A DNA stretch of 64,000 nucleotides from Pseudoalteromonas sp. G4. GTDB taxonomy: Bacteria > Pseudomonadota > Gammaproteobacteria > Enterobacterales > Alteromonadaceae. A program made the translations under genes and the position numbers. Under the pieces are notes generated by a model that worked only from the letters and a program-made list of their open reading frames with translations, was not told where the DNA came from and did not search any database. The stretch lies in assembly GCF_028875915.1 (NCBI RefSeq), contig NZ_JAPEHW010000011.1:1-64000 (forward strand). Direction: 5' to 3'. Shown piece after piece: positions 19,478-28,344 of this stretch; within the stretch, counting starts at the first letter, position 1, and each line of letters starts with the position of its first letter.

Positions 19478-22400
19478 ATGTTGCAGTGGATTATTCAAAC
19501 CAGTTTAAAGTACAAAGTATTGGTGCTGTTATTGGCTGCCATGCTAGCGATATTGGGCGTTTATTCGGTAAAGAAAACACCGCTTGATGCCATTCCTGAT
19601 TTATCCGATGTGCAGGTTATAGTTAAAACCAGCTTTCCGGGGCAAGCACCTGAAGTAGTTGAAGAACAAGTAACATATCCGTTATCAACCAGTTTAATGG
19701 CAGTACCAAAAGCAAAAACGGTGCGAGGTTTTAGCTTTTTTGGTGACTCTTACGTTTACATTATTTTTGAAGACGATACCGACTTGTATTGGGCACGCTC
19801 ACGGGTGTTGGAATACCTAAACCAAGTAACCGCTAATTTACCAAGTGATGCTAAGCCAACTTTAGGGCCCGATGCGTCAGGGGTTGGTTGGGTTTATCAA
19901 TACGCTTTAATAGATAAAAGCGGCACACAAAACTTAGCCCAGCTACGTACTTTGCAAGATTGGTTTTTAAAGTACGAATTGCAGTCAGTGGCGGGTGTAA
20001 GTGAAATTGCTACCGTTGGCGGCATGGTGCAAAGTTATCAGGTGGTTGTGGAGCCGCTTAGGTTAATGCAGTACGGCGTAACACTCACACAAGTAAAGTC
20101 AGCAATCGAAAATGCCAATAGTGAGGTGGGCGGTTCGGTGCTTGAAATGGCCGAAGCCGAATACATGGTGCGCAGTCGCGGCTTTTTAACCGACTTGGAT
20201 GCGTTTAAAGCCATTCCCTTAGGCATTATTAATGACGACGGTAGCCCGTTATTGCTAGAACATGTTGCGACCATTCGTTTGGGTCCGCAAATGCGCCGAG
20301 GCATTGCCGAATTAAATGGTGAAGGTGAAGTGGTTGGTGGCATCGTGGTGATGCGCGATGGCGAAAATGCACTAACAACTATTGCCAATGTGAAAGCTAA
20401 AATTGCGCAAATTACACCGAGCCTACCTGAAGGGGTTGAGATTGTAACGGTTTACGATCGCTCAAACTTAATTGAACGTTCGGTTGAAAACTTGCAGTCA
20501 AAGCTGATTGAAGAAATGATTGTTGTTGCCTTGGTGTGCTTAGTATTTTTAATGCATGCACGCTCAACATTGGTGGCTGTGATTTGTTTACCGTTAGCTG
20601 TATTAGCGGGCTTTATTTTAATGCGCTTAATGGGCATTAATGCCAATATTATGAGCTTGGGTGGTATTGCGATTGCGATTGGTGCGTTAGTTGATGCAGC
20701 CATTGTTATGGTGGAAAACTGCCACAAACACCTTGAGCATTATCGCGCTGAAACGGGCGAAAACGCTAAGGGAAAAGCGCATTGGCAATTAGTAAGTAAA
20801 GCCGCTGTGGAAGTAGGGCCAGCGCTTTTCTTCTCGCTAATTTTAATTACGGTGAGCTTTATGCCGGTGTTTGCCCTTGAAGCTCAAGAAGGGAAATTAT
20901 TTAGCCCGCTTGCCTATACCAAAACCTTTGTGATGGCGGCTGCGGCACTGTTAAGCGTGACCTTAGTGCCTGTATTAATGGGGTATTTAGTACGTGGTAA
21001 TATTCCAAATGAGCAAAATAACTATCTAACACGCGTGTTAGTAGCAATCTATCGCCCGATTCTAGACCTGTGCTTAAAAGTACCTAAATTTACGCTGTTG
21101 GTTGCTATTGTGATTGCAGCATCAAGTTATTACCCGCTTTCTAAATTAGGCAGTGAGTTTATGCCTGAGCTGGAAGAGGGTGATTTACTCTACATGCCAA
21201 CGACGCTGCCGGGTGTTTCCATCGCGGAAGCGGGTGAAATACTGCAACAAACTGACCGCTTAATAAAAACGCAGCCCGAGGTACTTAGTGTATTTGGTAA
21301 AGTAGGCCGTGCAGAAACCGCAACAGACCCTGCGCCGCTCACCATGCTTGAAACCACCATTCAGTTAAAACCAAAGAGTGAATGGCGCGAAGGAGTCACC
21401 CTTGAAACCATTATTGCTGAGTTGCAAGCGAGTGTGAATTTTCCGGGACTTGCCAATGCCTGGGTGCAACCGATTAAAACCCGTATTGATATGTTGTCGA
21501 CAGGTGTTAAAACTCCAGTTGGCATTCAAATCTCGGGCGATGATTTAGCGCAAATTGAGCAAATAGGCCGTGATGTTGAGCGCATTTTAGCGGATGTTCC
21601 GGGTACCTTATCGGCTTATGCTGAGCGGGCGCAGTCAGGGCGTTATATCGATATTTCACCAAGACGTAAAGACGCTGCCAAATACGGTTTGAATATTGCC
21701 GATATTCAAAACTTAGTTAAGCATGCGTTAGGTGGCGCTAATATTGGCCAGTCGGTGCAAGGCAAAGAGCGCTTTCCAATTAACTTGCGCTACCCACGCC
21801 GTTATCGTGACCAAATAGAAGAGCTAAAAACATTACCGTTTTTATCACCAACGGGGGCATGGGTCACGCTAGAGCAGGTTGCTGATATTGAAATTAAAGA
21901 TGGCCCAGCGATGATTAAAAGCGAAAACGGTCGTTTTATTGCGTGGACATTTGTCGATTTAGCACCAGATACGGTTATTGGTGATTATATTGCGGCTGCA
22001 AAAGCAGCACTGGATAATGAATTAGTGCTGCCTGCTAAACACAGCATTCGTTTTTCGGGCCAGTACGAGTATATGGAACGAGTTACCAGTAAATTGGAAT
22101 TGCTGATCCCAATTACCTTGGCGATTATTTTTATCATTCTCTACCTTGCATTCAATTCATCACTGCAGGCAACGTTAGTGATGTTAACACTGCCGGTGGC
22201 TCTGGCGGGTTCATTGTGGTTTGTTTACTTGCTGGATTATCAGTTATCCGTTGCGGTTGCGGTAGGTATGATTGCCCTTGCGGGGGTTGCGGCTGAATTT
22301 GGTGTCGTGATGCTGATTTACCTCAATCAGGCGTTAAAGCAACATAAGGATATTTTAACTGCGGTTAAACAGGGTTCGGTACAGCGCGTTCGCCCTAAAG

Positions 22401-22579
22401 CGATGACGGTACTGACCATCGTGATTGGCTTAACACCGATTATGTTAGGAGGTGGCACGGGCAGTGAGGTGATGCAAAAAATTGCAGCGCCAATGCTCGG
22501 CGGTATGGTGATAAGCCCACTGGTGAGTATGTTGGTATTACCTTGTGCTTATTATCTGTTGTATCGCAATAAAAAATAA
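19478..22579 (+). CDS. cusA: CusA-type heavy-metal RND efflux pump
   Basis: Inner-membrane proton-driven RND transporter of 1033 residues with about 12 membrane segments and two large periplasmic loops. The family hallmark TPLDAIPDLSDVQVIVKT lies near the N-terminus. The transmembrane proton-relay stretch GALVDAAIVMVENCHKHLE and TRIDMLSTGVKTPVGI match monovalent-cation CusA/SilA pumps rather than divalent CzcA. An ideal AGGAGG lies just before the ATG. It should work with the upstream adaptor; the outer-membrane channel must be encoded elsewhere. Confidence 0.92.
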   Translation: MLQWIIQTSLKYKVLVLLLAAMLAILGVYSVKKTPLDAIPDLSDVQVIVKTSFPGQAPEVVEEQVTYPLSTSLMAVPKAKTVRGFSFFGDSYVYIIFEDDTDLYWARSRVLEYLNQVTANLPSDAKPTLGPDASGVGWVYQYALIDKSGTQNLAQLRTLQDWFLKYELQSVAGVSEIATVGGMVQSYQVVVEPLRLMQYGVTLTQVKSAIENANSEVGGSVLEMAEAEYMVRSRGFLTDLDAFKAIPLGIINDDGSPLLLEHVATIRLGPQMRRGIAELNGEGEVVGGIVVMRDGENALTTIANVKAKIAQITPSLPEGVEIVTVYDRSNLIERSVENLQSKLIEEMIVVALVCLVFLMHARSTLVAVICLPLAVLAGFILMRLMGINANIMSLGGIAIAIGALVDAAIVMVENCHKHLEHYRAETGENAKGKAHWQLVSKAAVEVGPALFFSLILITVSFMPVFALEAQEGKLFSPLAYTKTFVMAAAALLSVTLVPVLMGYLVRGNIPNEQNNYLTRVLVAIYRPILDLCLKVPKFTLLVAIVIAASSYYPLSKLGSEFMPELEEGDLLYMPTTLPGVSIAEAGEILQQTDRLIKTQPEVLSVFGKVGRAETATDPAPLTMLETTIQLKPKSEWREGVTLETIIAELQASVNFPGLANAWVQPIKTRIDMLSTGVKTPVGIQISGDDLAQIEQIGRDVERILADVPGTLSAYAERAQSGRYIDISPRRKDAAKYGLNIADIQNLVKHALGGANIGQSVQGKERFPINLRYPRRYRDQIEELKTLPFLSPTGAWVTLEQVADIEIKDGPAMIKSENGRFIAWTFVDLAPDTVIGDYIAAAKAALDNELVLPAKHSIRFSGQYEYMERVTSKLELLIPITLAIIFIILYLAFNSSLQATLVMLTLPVALAGSLWFVYLLDYQLSVAVAVGMIALAGVAAEFGVVMLIYLNQALKQHKDILTAVKQGSVQRVRPKAMTVLTIVIGLTPIMLGGGTGSEVMQKIAAPMLGGMVISPLVSMLVLPCAYYLLYRNKK

Positions 22580-22595
22580 GCCCCTAACACAAAGC

Positions 22596-22622
22596 AATAA
22601 AGCGCCATTAGGCGCTTTATTT
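22596..22622. terminator. Bidirectional terminator after cusA
   Basis: The hairpin AATAAAGCGCC / GGCGCTTTATT with an ATTA loop lies between cusA and the convergent surface-protein gene. Confidence 0.8.
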
Positions 22623-22643
22623 AAGTCAACAGACCTAATAGTT

Positions 22644-25358
22644 TTACCTTCTACGAATTGCTAACAGCGACATCAGAAGTAATAAGTAAATAGGTAAACT
22701 ACCGCTCGATGAACTCGATTTTTCTGGCTCTGGTGGAGCAATCGGTGCAACAACGGTAATGGTTAATTCATCACTGCTGCTCGCGCCATGTTCATCGGTA
22801 GCAGTAAATGAAATGACTGCAGTTCCAGCTTCACTTGTGGCAGAAACGCTAGGCTTTAAGCTGTCTTCATTGGTGATATTAATTGCAACACCAGATACTC
22901 GTTGCCACTGATAAGTCAGTTGCTCAGTGCGATCATCGCTGGCAGTTGCTGCATTTAAAACCGTTGATGCATTTGTTGCCAGTTCAATATCGTTACCTGC
23001 GTATACCTCAGGTGCGCTATTGCTGTCATCATCTGAAATGGTGATTTCAACCTGTTGATTGCTTAACAAGCTGTCATCATTATTAGTAAGTTTGATAATA
23101 AAGCGTTCGGCATCTTCAATTTCTTGATCGTCCGTAATGCTAAATGAAATGGTTTTATTGGCTTTGTCGCCTTCAGCCCAAGTTACTGTGCCATTTTCAA
23201 AAGAAATATCTTCACTGCTCGCTGTTAGGTATTCAACTTGGTAGTCAAAGGTAATTTGGCCGCGGCTGCCACCCATACGGCTTAATTCAATATTTACATC
23301 ACCTGTTTTTTCAGAGAAGGTGCGGCTTGACTGAACAAAACCAACTTTACCTTGGCTGGCAAGGCCATTAATGGTGACTTTCATAATACGATTGTCGCCA
23401 ATTTCAAGATTGCTCGATGCATTGTGCAAGCGAATATAAAAGTCTTTTAGTGATGTTTCACCATTATCTAAAAGCGCCAAACCGATTACTTTAGGAGTTG
23501 TATCGTTGGCTGCCCAGGTTAACACTTGCGTGCTGTTACGTTGGCTCATATCTCTATTGAGTTGTGCACTACCATTGATGATTTCAAATTCAACGCTGGC
23601 TTCATCGTTAACAGCGGATGGCTTAGTGACGACAAGGCGCAGCTCATCACCGCGCTCAGCTGTTAATTCGGTGCTTTCAAACGCCACGTTAACACTGTTA
23701 TCGCGAGAGGTATCTTTAACAATGTATAAGCCGCTATTGATATCACTAATTAAAATATTACCGGAAGGCAAGTAAGGGTAAGTACCCCAAGCACCATTAA
23801 ATGAAGCATTATTTGAGGTTGGGAAAGTATCGAAATAACCGACTTCTTGCGGGTTGATTGGATCGCTTATATCTAAAATAGTTAAACCACGCTCGTAATT
23901 TGACATGTAATAACGGTTGCCTTTAACAAAGCCGTTGTGGTCTATGGTGCGGTTATTACTGGTCCATTTACCAACAATTGTTGGTTGTGTTAAATCTGCT
24001 AAATCAAGAATGCGAACTGTGGTATTTAAACCGCCTTTATTTTCATCAAACTCATCATGCACATACACGTAGCGTTTGTTTTCGTGCCACCAACCTGAGT
24101 GAATATACTGGCTGCTGCTATCGACATCATCATAGCCTACTTGTCCTAAACGTTCGGTATTAGCAGATTGTGTTGCATCCCAAATGCGAATTTCATTTTC
24201 GTTAAAATCGATAAATACATCGCATACACCGCTACTGGCATTAACGCAATCTCGCGTAGCACGGGTGTCGTTTATTGACATGCTGGTGGCGTCATGTGTG
24301 TAGTTAGCCCGTGATGTTGAGCCAATATCAAAGCTTTTGCTGGGATTGTTGGGCGTTGTTAAATCATAGGTAGTAAACGAGCCGCCATATTTGTTTGAAC
24401 CAACAATTTGCATTTTTGCAGATTGGCCGTTGAGCGGCAGATTTAAACTGTAATCAACATTACTGATATACACGTTATGTGCGCTATTTACCGTGAAATT
24501 TGTGCCTGCAAGCGATACCGATGTAGGTAAATTATTTAGATTAATAATCTGCACGCCAGTGTTTGCTTCAGCTGTTACATAGGCGTACGCTTGATAGGCG
24601 TTTAATATCTCGTCGTAGTATTGCAGTACTTTTATATCGCGCCACGTCGTATTTGAGCCAGCAACATGACCAACTAATGTTGGGTTTGTTGGGTCCGCTA
24701 AGCTGTATACGCGAATGCCATCAGAGAACCCCATAATTGCGTATTCAATGCCATTATTTAAATCAACATGTCCCCAAATATCATTGCCTGAGGTGTTTGC
24801 TGGCAATGGCACATGAGCAACTAAATCTACGTTGTTACAGGAATACGAACCGGCACGGCCATTCTCACATGCGGTGCTACTTTGCTGCTCAAAAAGCGCT
24901 TGGTGACGCGCTAGTTTTTGTTTTAACTGTTTTGAAATTGTTAAGCTTTTAGTGTCTGCAATGACATTAAAGCCAGCCTTTTGCAGCATTTCATGCAAGG
25001 CGAGTGGCGCACCGACAATTTGTGTTTTATTGCTATTTGGGTTCTGTACTTGAAAGTGATCAAAGCGATTAAAACCACCTAACACGGGCACTAATTCGCT
25101 TTGTAAGTAAAAAAGTTCAGACTCATTTTTTAATTCGTATTGACCACTGGCGACTAATACTTTGTCCCCTTTACTGGCTTGCGATACAGCATAGGCAATG
25201 GATTTACATGGCCTGACTGGGTTGTTGCAGTCACCTTTATCCATTCCGTTGGTGGCTACAAAACGTGCTTTGTCATGTTCGGTGTGGGCAAGCGCACTGA
25301 GGCTAGTAATGCTACTTGCCAAAGCAAGTGTTAGCAGTGTAAGTTTCTGAGTCATCAT
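22644..25358 (-). CDS. Choice-of-anchor B family surface protein with Calx-beta and C-terminal anchor
   Basis: The 904-residue exported protein starts with a signal peptide (about 1-24, SALA-HTEHD). The N-terminal half fits the choice-of-anchor B family, with LVIVD-type beta-propeller repeats (DGIRVYSLADPTNPTLVGHV, GVQIINLNNLP, TILDISDPINPQEVGYFDT). Calx-beta-like modules follow (about 560-790), then a PKD/REJ-like domain (about 790-870). The C-terminus SSSSSGSLPIYLLLLMSLLAIRRR resembles the GlyGly-CTERM sorting signal: short Gly/Ser motif, hydrophobic helix, Arg cluster. It shares a 67-bp divergent promoter region with the MbnP/MbnH genes. Its function is unknown. Confidence 0.8.
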   Translation of the reverse strand: MMTQKLTLLTLALASSITSLSALAHTEHDKARFVATNGMDKGDCNNPVRPCKSIAYAVSQASKGDKVLVASGQYELKNESELFYLQSELVPVLGGFNRFDHFQVQNPNSNKTQIVGAPLALHEMLQKAGFNVIADTKSLTISKQLKQKLARHQALFEQQSSTACENGRAGSYSCNNVDLVAHVPLPANTSGNDIWGHVDLNNGIEYAIMGFSDGIRVYSLADPTNPTLVGHVAGSNTTWRDIKVLQYYDEILNAYQAYAYVTAEANTGVQIINLNNLPTSVSLAGTNFTVNSAHNVYISNVDYSLNLPLNGQSAKMQIVGSNKYGGSFTTYDLTTPNNPSKSFDIGSTSRANYTHDATSMSINDTRATRDCVNASSGVCDVFIDFNENEIRIWDATQSANTERLGQVGYDDVDSSSQYIHSGWWHENKRYVYVHDEFDENKGGLNTTVRILDLADLTQPTIVGKWTSNNRTIDHNGFVKGNRYYMSNYERGLTILDISDPINPQEVGYFDTFPTSNNASFNGAWGTYPYLPSGNILISDINSGLYIVKDTSRDNSVNVAFESTELTAERGDELRLVVTKPSAVNDEASVEFEIINGSAQLNRDMSQRNSTQVLTWAANDTTPKVIGLALLDNGETSLKDFYIRLHNASSNLEIGDNRIMKVTINGLASQGKVGFVQSSRTFSEKTGDVNIELSRMGGSRGQITFDYQVEYLTASSEDISFENGTVTWAEGDKANKTISFSITDDQEIEDAERFIIKLTNNDDSLLSNQQVEITISDDDSNSAPEVYAGNDIELATNASTVLNAATASDDRTEQLTYQWQRVSGVAINITNEDSLKPSVSATSEAGTAVISFTATDEHGASSSDELTITVVAPIAPPEPEKSSSSSGSLPIYLLLLMSLLAIRRR

Positions 25359-25379
25359 AACTTTGCTAGGATCCTGTTC

Positions 25380-25394
25380 CTGTATTAATTACAG
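25380..25394. promoter_or_regulatory. Palindrome in the divergent promoter of the surface protein and mbnPH
   Basis: CTGTA-TTAAT-TACAG is a perfect five-base inverted repeat with an AT core, in a 67-bp spacer between two divergent genes. It is a candidate operator; the regulator is not known. Confidence 0.4.
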
Positions 25395-25425
25395 TGTAAC
25401 TAATCAATCAAGAGAGTAAACCACC

Positions 25426-26097
25426 TTGCTGCGGTCATTTTGTATACTTTTGTTAATGAGTTTTTTGTTTGCATGTCAAAAACCATCAACGACTAAAATT
25501 GAATTTGTTGTAAAACAACATGGTGTTCAACACACATGTGATGAGCGGCAAACACTTATGTGGTTTGTCTCCGAATTTAAATCGGAAAATGCAATCTCAA
25601 TTAAGCCTAGTCATTTTTCATCAAACAGCGTTGCCTTAATTGGTGCAAATTGTGAGAAAAGCAGTTGGCAAGTTGAGCTTATGGCAGATGATTTAGACAG
25701 AAAAAAGCTATCATTTGAGATGGCGGTTCCGTTTAATGAAAATCACCTAAATCCACTTACTGCGGCATCACCACTTAACATCAGTGAAATGTTTTGGAGT
25801 TGGCAGTTAGGCCATAAGTTTTTCCGCTATGATGGCGACAATGGATTTGCTTTCCATCTAGGCAGTACCGGCTGTAAAAGCCCATCGCGTTTACGGGCGC
25901 CTTCTGCACCCTGTACTTACCCAAATCGTTATCAGTTTGAACTTTCTCAATTTGATACGAATAAACCAATTGTTTTAGATTTAGATCGTTTACTTTCTGA
26001 GGTGGATCGTTCTCGTTCTTGTATAAGTGAACAAGCGAACGAGATTTGTCAGCAGTTGTTTAGCAACTTAACAACTAAGATATTTTATCAGGAATAA
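25426..26097 (+). CDS. mbnP: MbnP family copper-binding lipoprotein (metallo-mystery pair, four-Cys protein)
   Basis: The 223-residue predicted lipoprotein (lipobox LFAC, Cys17) matches the MbnP / 'metallo-mystery pair four-Cys motif' family. Seen here are KIEFVVKQHGV near the start, the core NISEMFWSWQLGHKFFRYDG, and FHLGSTGCKSP with later PCTYPNR. Further cysteines are at 38, 76, 150, 163, 199 and 208. In characterised MbnP a tryptophan is oxidised to kynurenine by the partner MbnH and this creates the copper site; W124 and W126 are candidates here (inference). The TTG start is chosen because it gives a full signal peptide. The partner gene begins one base after the stop. Confidence 0.85.
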   Translation: MLRSFCILLLMSFLFACQKPSTTKIEFVVKQHGVQHTCDERQTLMWFVSEFKSENAISIKPSHFSSNSVALIGANCEKSSWQVELMADDLDRKKLSFEMAVPFNENHLNPLTAASPLNISEMFWSWQLGHKFFRYDGDNGFAFHLGSTGCKSPSRLRAPSAPCTYPNRYQFELSQFDTNKPIVLDLDRLLSEVDRSRSCISEQANEICQQLFSNLTTKIFYQE

Positions 26098-26098
26098 T

Positions 26099-27208
26099 AT
26101 GCGTCGTTCTTTACTGTTGTTGGCACTATTACTTGTCGGTTGTAGCGAACCAAGCAAGCCATATCAATGGCAACTACCTGAGGGCTTTCCGCTGCCTCAA
26201 GTACCTTCAACGAATCCCATGAATGATGCTAAAGTTGAACTTGGTCGACACTTATTTTACGACAAAAACTTGTCAGCAAATGGATTGCAAAGTTGCGCAT
26301 CATGCCATCAGCAAGATAAAGCATTTGCTGAAATGATCCCAACTTCAATTGGTTCGACAGGTGAGCTACATCACCGCAATGCGCAGGCCTTAGTAAATGT
26401 CGCTTACAATAAAACACTGACTTGGGCTCACTCTGAAATGACCGAGTTGGAACAGCAAATTTTGCTCCCGCTATTTGGTGAAACACCGCTTGAAATGGGT
26501 GTGACAGGGCACGAAGAAGAGGTGTTAGCACGCTTTAATACGCCAGAGTACAAGACATTATTTGAGCGCGCTTTTGGCACTAAAGATGCGAATTTCGATC
26601 ACATAGTTAAAGCGCTTGCTAGTTTTACCCGTAGTTTGATTTCGTTTCAAAGCCGTTTTGATCAATATGCTTACGCCATGCAGGATGATGCGCTGACAGC
26701 AAGCGAAATACGCGGTATGGATTTGTTTTTTTCTGAGCGTTTAGAGTGTCACCATTGCCACGGTGGTTTTAACTTTACGCAATCAACGACCCATCAAAAA
26801 CAGCAACTAGACCGTCATCCGTTTCATAATACAGGCCTTTATAATATTGATGGCAAAGGGGCTTTTCCGCTAAGTGATCAAGGGTTATTTGCTATCACAG
26901 AAACGCCACAAGATATGGGGAAGTTTAGAGCGCCAACATTGCGTAATATCGCTTTAACAGCCCCTTATATGCACGATGGTAGTTTACAAACGTTAGAGCA
27001 AGTAATTGATTTTTATGCCGATGCTGGCCGTAATATTACAACTGGCAAGCATCGTGGAGATGGTCGTGAAAATCCATATAAAAGTGCATTTATTAAAGGT
27101 TTCCACTTAACTGACCAAGAAAAACAAGACTTAGTGGCATTTCTACATACTTTAACTGACGAAAAGTTTATTAAAAACAAAGCGTTTAGTAATCCTTTTA
27201 AGCAATAA
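26099..27208 (+). CDS. mbnH: MbnH-type di-heme MauG-like peroxidase
   Basis: The 369-residue di-heme enzyme belongs to the cytochrome c peroxidase/MauG superfamily and should modify the upstream MbnP. It begins with a lipoprotein signal (lipobox LVGC, Cys15). Heme sites are CASCH (66-70) and CHHCH (217-221). The C-terminal PYMHDGSLQTLEQVIDFY motif is typical of the superfamily. Close pairing with an MbnP-type gene supports MbnH over an ordinary bacterial peroxidase. It would act in the periplasm, on the inner face of whichever membrane holds the lipoprotein. The gene ends without an obvious terminator. Confidence 0.85.
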   Translation: MRRSLLLLALLLVGCSEPSKPYQWQLPEGFPLPQVPSTNPMNDAKVELGRHLFYDKNLSANGLQSCASCHQQDKAFAEMIPTSIGSTGELHHRNAQALVNVAYNKTLTWAHSEMTELEQQILLPLFGETPLEMGVTGHEEEVLARFNTPEYKTLFERAFGTKDANFDHIVKALASFTRSLISFQSRFDQYAYAMQDDALTASEIRGMDLFFSERLECHHCHGGFNFTQSTTHQKQQLDRHPFHNTGLYNIDGKGAFPLSDQGLFAITETPQDMGKFRAPTLRNIALTAPYMHDGSLQTLEQVIDFYADAGRNITTGKHRGDGRENPYKSAFIKGFHLTDQEKQDLVAFLHTLTDEKFIKNKAFSNPFKQ

Positions 27209-27297
27209 TCACTTACCCAATCTGGGCTTTATATTGATTTTAATATTTTCAAAGGTATATTGTATGCAAATATTGGTTTCGATATAGAAAGTTAAAT

Positions 27298-28344
27298 ATG
27301 AACACAAATGCGTTTGCTAATTGGCAACCAAGCAAAGCAATGCAACAAATTACCACTTTAGAAATGCACACAGGTGGTGAACCGTTACGCATTATTACAT
27401 CGGGGTTTCCCAATTTAAAAGGCGACACCATTTTAGCAAAACGTCAGGACTGTTTAGCTAATCATGATGATTTACGAAAAGGCTTGATGTTTGAACCGCG
27501 TGGTCATGCAGATATGTATGGCGCATTGATTGTTGAACCGGAGCGCGATACCAGTGACTTGGGTGTGCTGTTTTTACATAACGAAGGTTACAGCACCATG
27601 TGCGGTCATGCCATTATTGCGCTATCTAAAGCGGCAATTGAAGCGGGTGTGATAAGTAAACAAGAAGGTGTTAATCAGATTAACTTTGATGTGCCTTGTG
27701 GTCAAATTCGCTCATCGGTAACCGTTAATAATGGTGAAATTAGCGATATTCGTTTTTTAAATGTGCCTTCATTCTTAGCGCTTAAAGCACAGCAAATTGA
27801 GGTTGAAGGCATAGGAGTTGTGACTTTTGACTTAGCCTACGGCGGCGCGTTTTATGCCTATGTTGATGCAGATGCCATTGGTTTGTCTCTTAAGCAAGAT
27901 AACAGTAATCAAATTATTGATTGGGGTAAGCGTATTAAACAGGCGGTGATTGAAAGCACCGAAATTAACCACCCTTTTGAAGCTGATTTAAGCTTTTTGT
28001 ACGGCACTATTTTTGTTTCGCATACCCAAATAGAACACCCAGATTCGCATAGTCGCAATGTGTGTATTTTTGCTGAAGGTGAGTTAGATCGCAGCCCAAC
28101 AGGGTCGGGTGTAGCGGGGCGAGCAGCAATTCACTTTGCTAAAAACGAAATTGAAGCACAACAAGAGATTGTGATTGAAAGTATTTTAGGCTCACAGTTC
28201 AGTGTTAAAGTGGTTGATACACTAGAATATGGTGATTACCTGGCGGTGATCCCCGAAGTGAGTGGGAACGCCAATGTGGTGGGTAAAAACACTTTTTATT
28301 TTGATCAGAACGATGCATTAAACACAGGATTTATTTTCCGATGA
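27298..28344 (+). CDS. lhpH: trans-3-hydroxy-L-proline dehydratase (proline racemase superfamily)
   Basis: The 348-residue enzyme belongs to the proline racemase superfamily. The first catalytic Cys is in STMCGHA (Cys102). The second position is Thr in DRSPTGSG (Thr268) instead of the Cys of racemases and 4-hydroxyproline epimerases. This Cys/Thr pair is typical of trans-3-hydroxy-L-proline dehydratase, which gives delta-1-pyrroline-2-carboxylate. The next two genes encode a proline-peptide hydrolase and a likely pyrroline-2-carboxylate reductase, so the pathway runs to L-proline. Its stop overlaps the next start (ATGA). Confidence 0.85.
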   Translation: MNTNAFANWQPSKAMQQITTLEMHTGGEPLRIITSGFPNLKGDTILAKRQDCLANHDDLRKGLMFEPRGHADMYGALIVEPERDTSDLGVLFLHNEGYSTMCGHAIIALSKAAIEAGVISKQEGVNQINFDVPCGQIRSSVTVNNGEISDIRFLNVPSFLALKAQQIEVEGIGVVTFDLAYGGAFYAYVDADAIGLSLKQDNSNQIIDWGKRIKQAVIESTEINHPFEADLSFLYGTIFVSHTQIEHPDSHSRNVCIFAEGELDRSPTGSGVAGRAAIHFAKNEIEAQQEIVIESILGSQFSVKVVDTLEYGDYLAVIPEVSGNANVVGKNTFYFDQNDALNTGFIFR

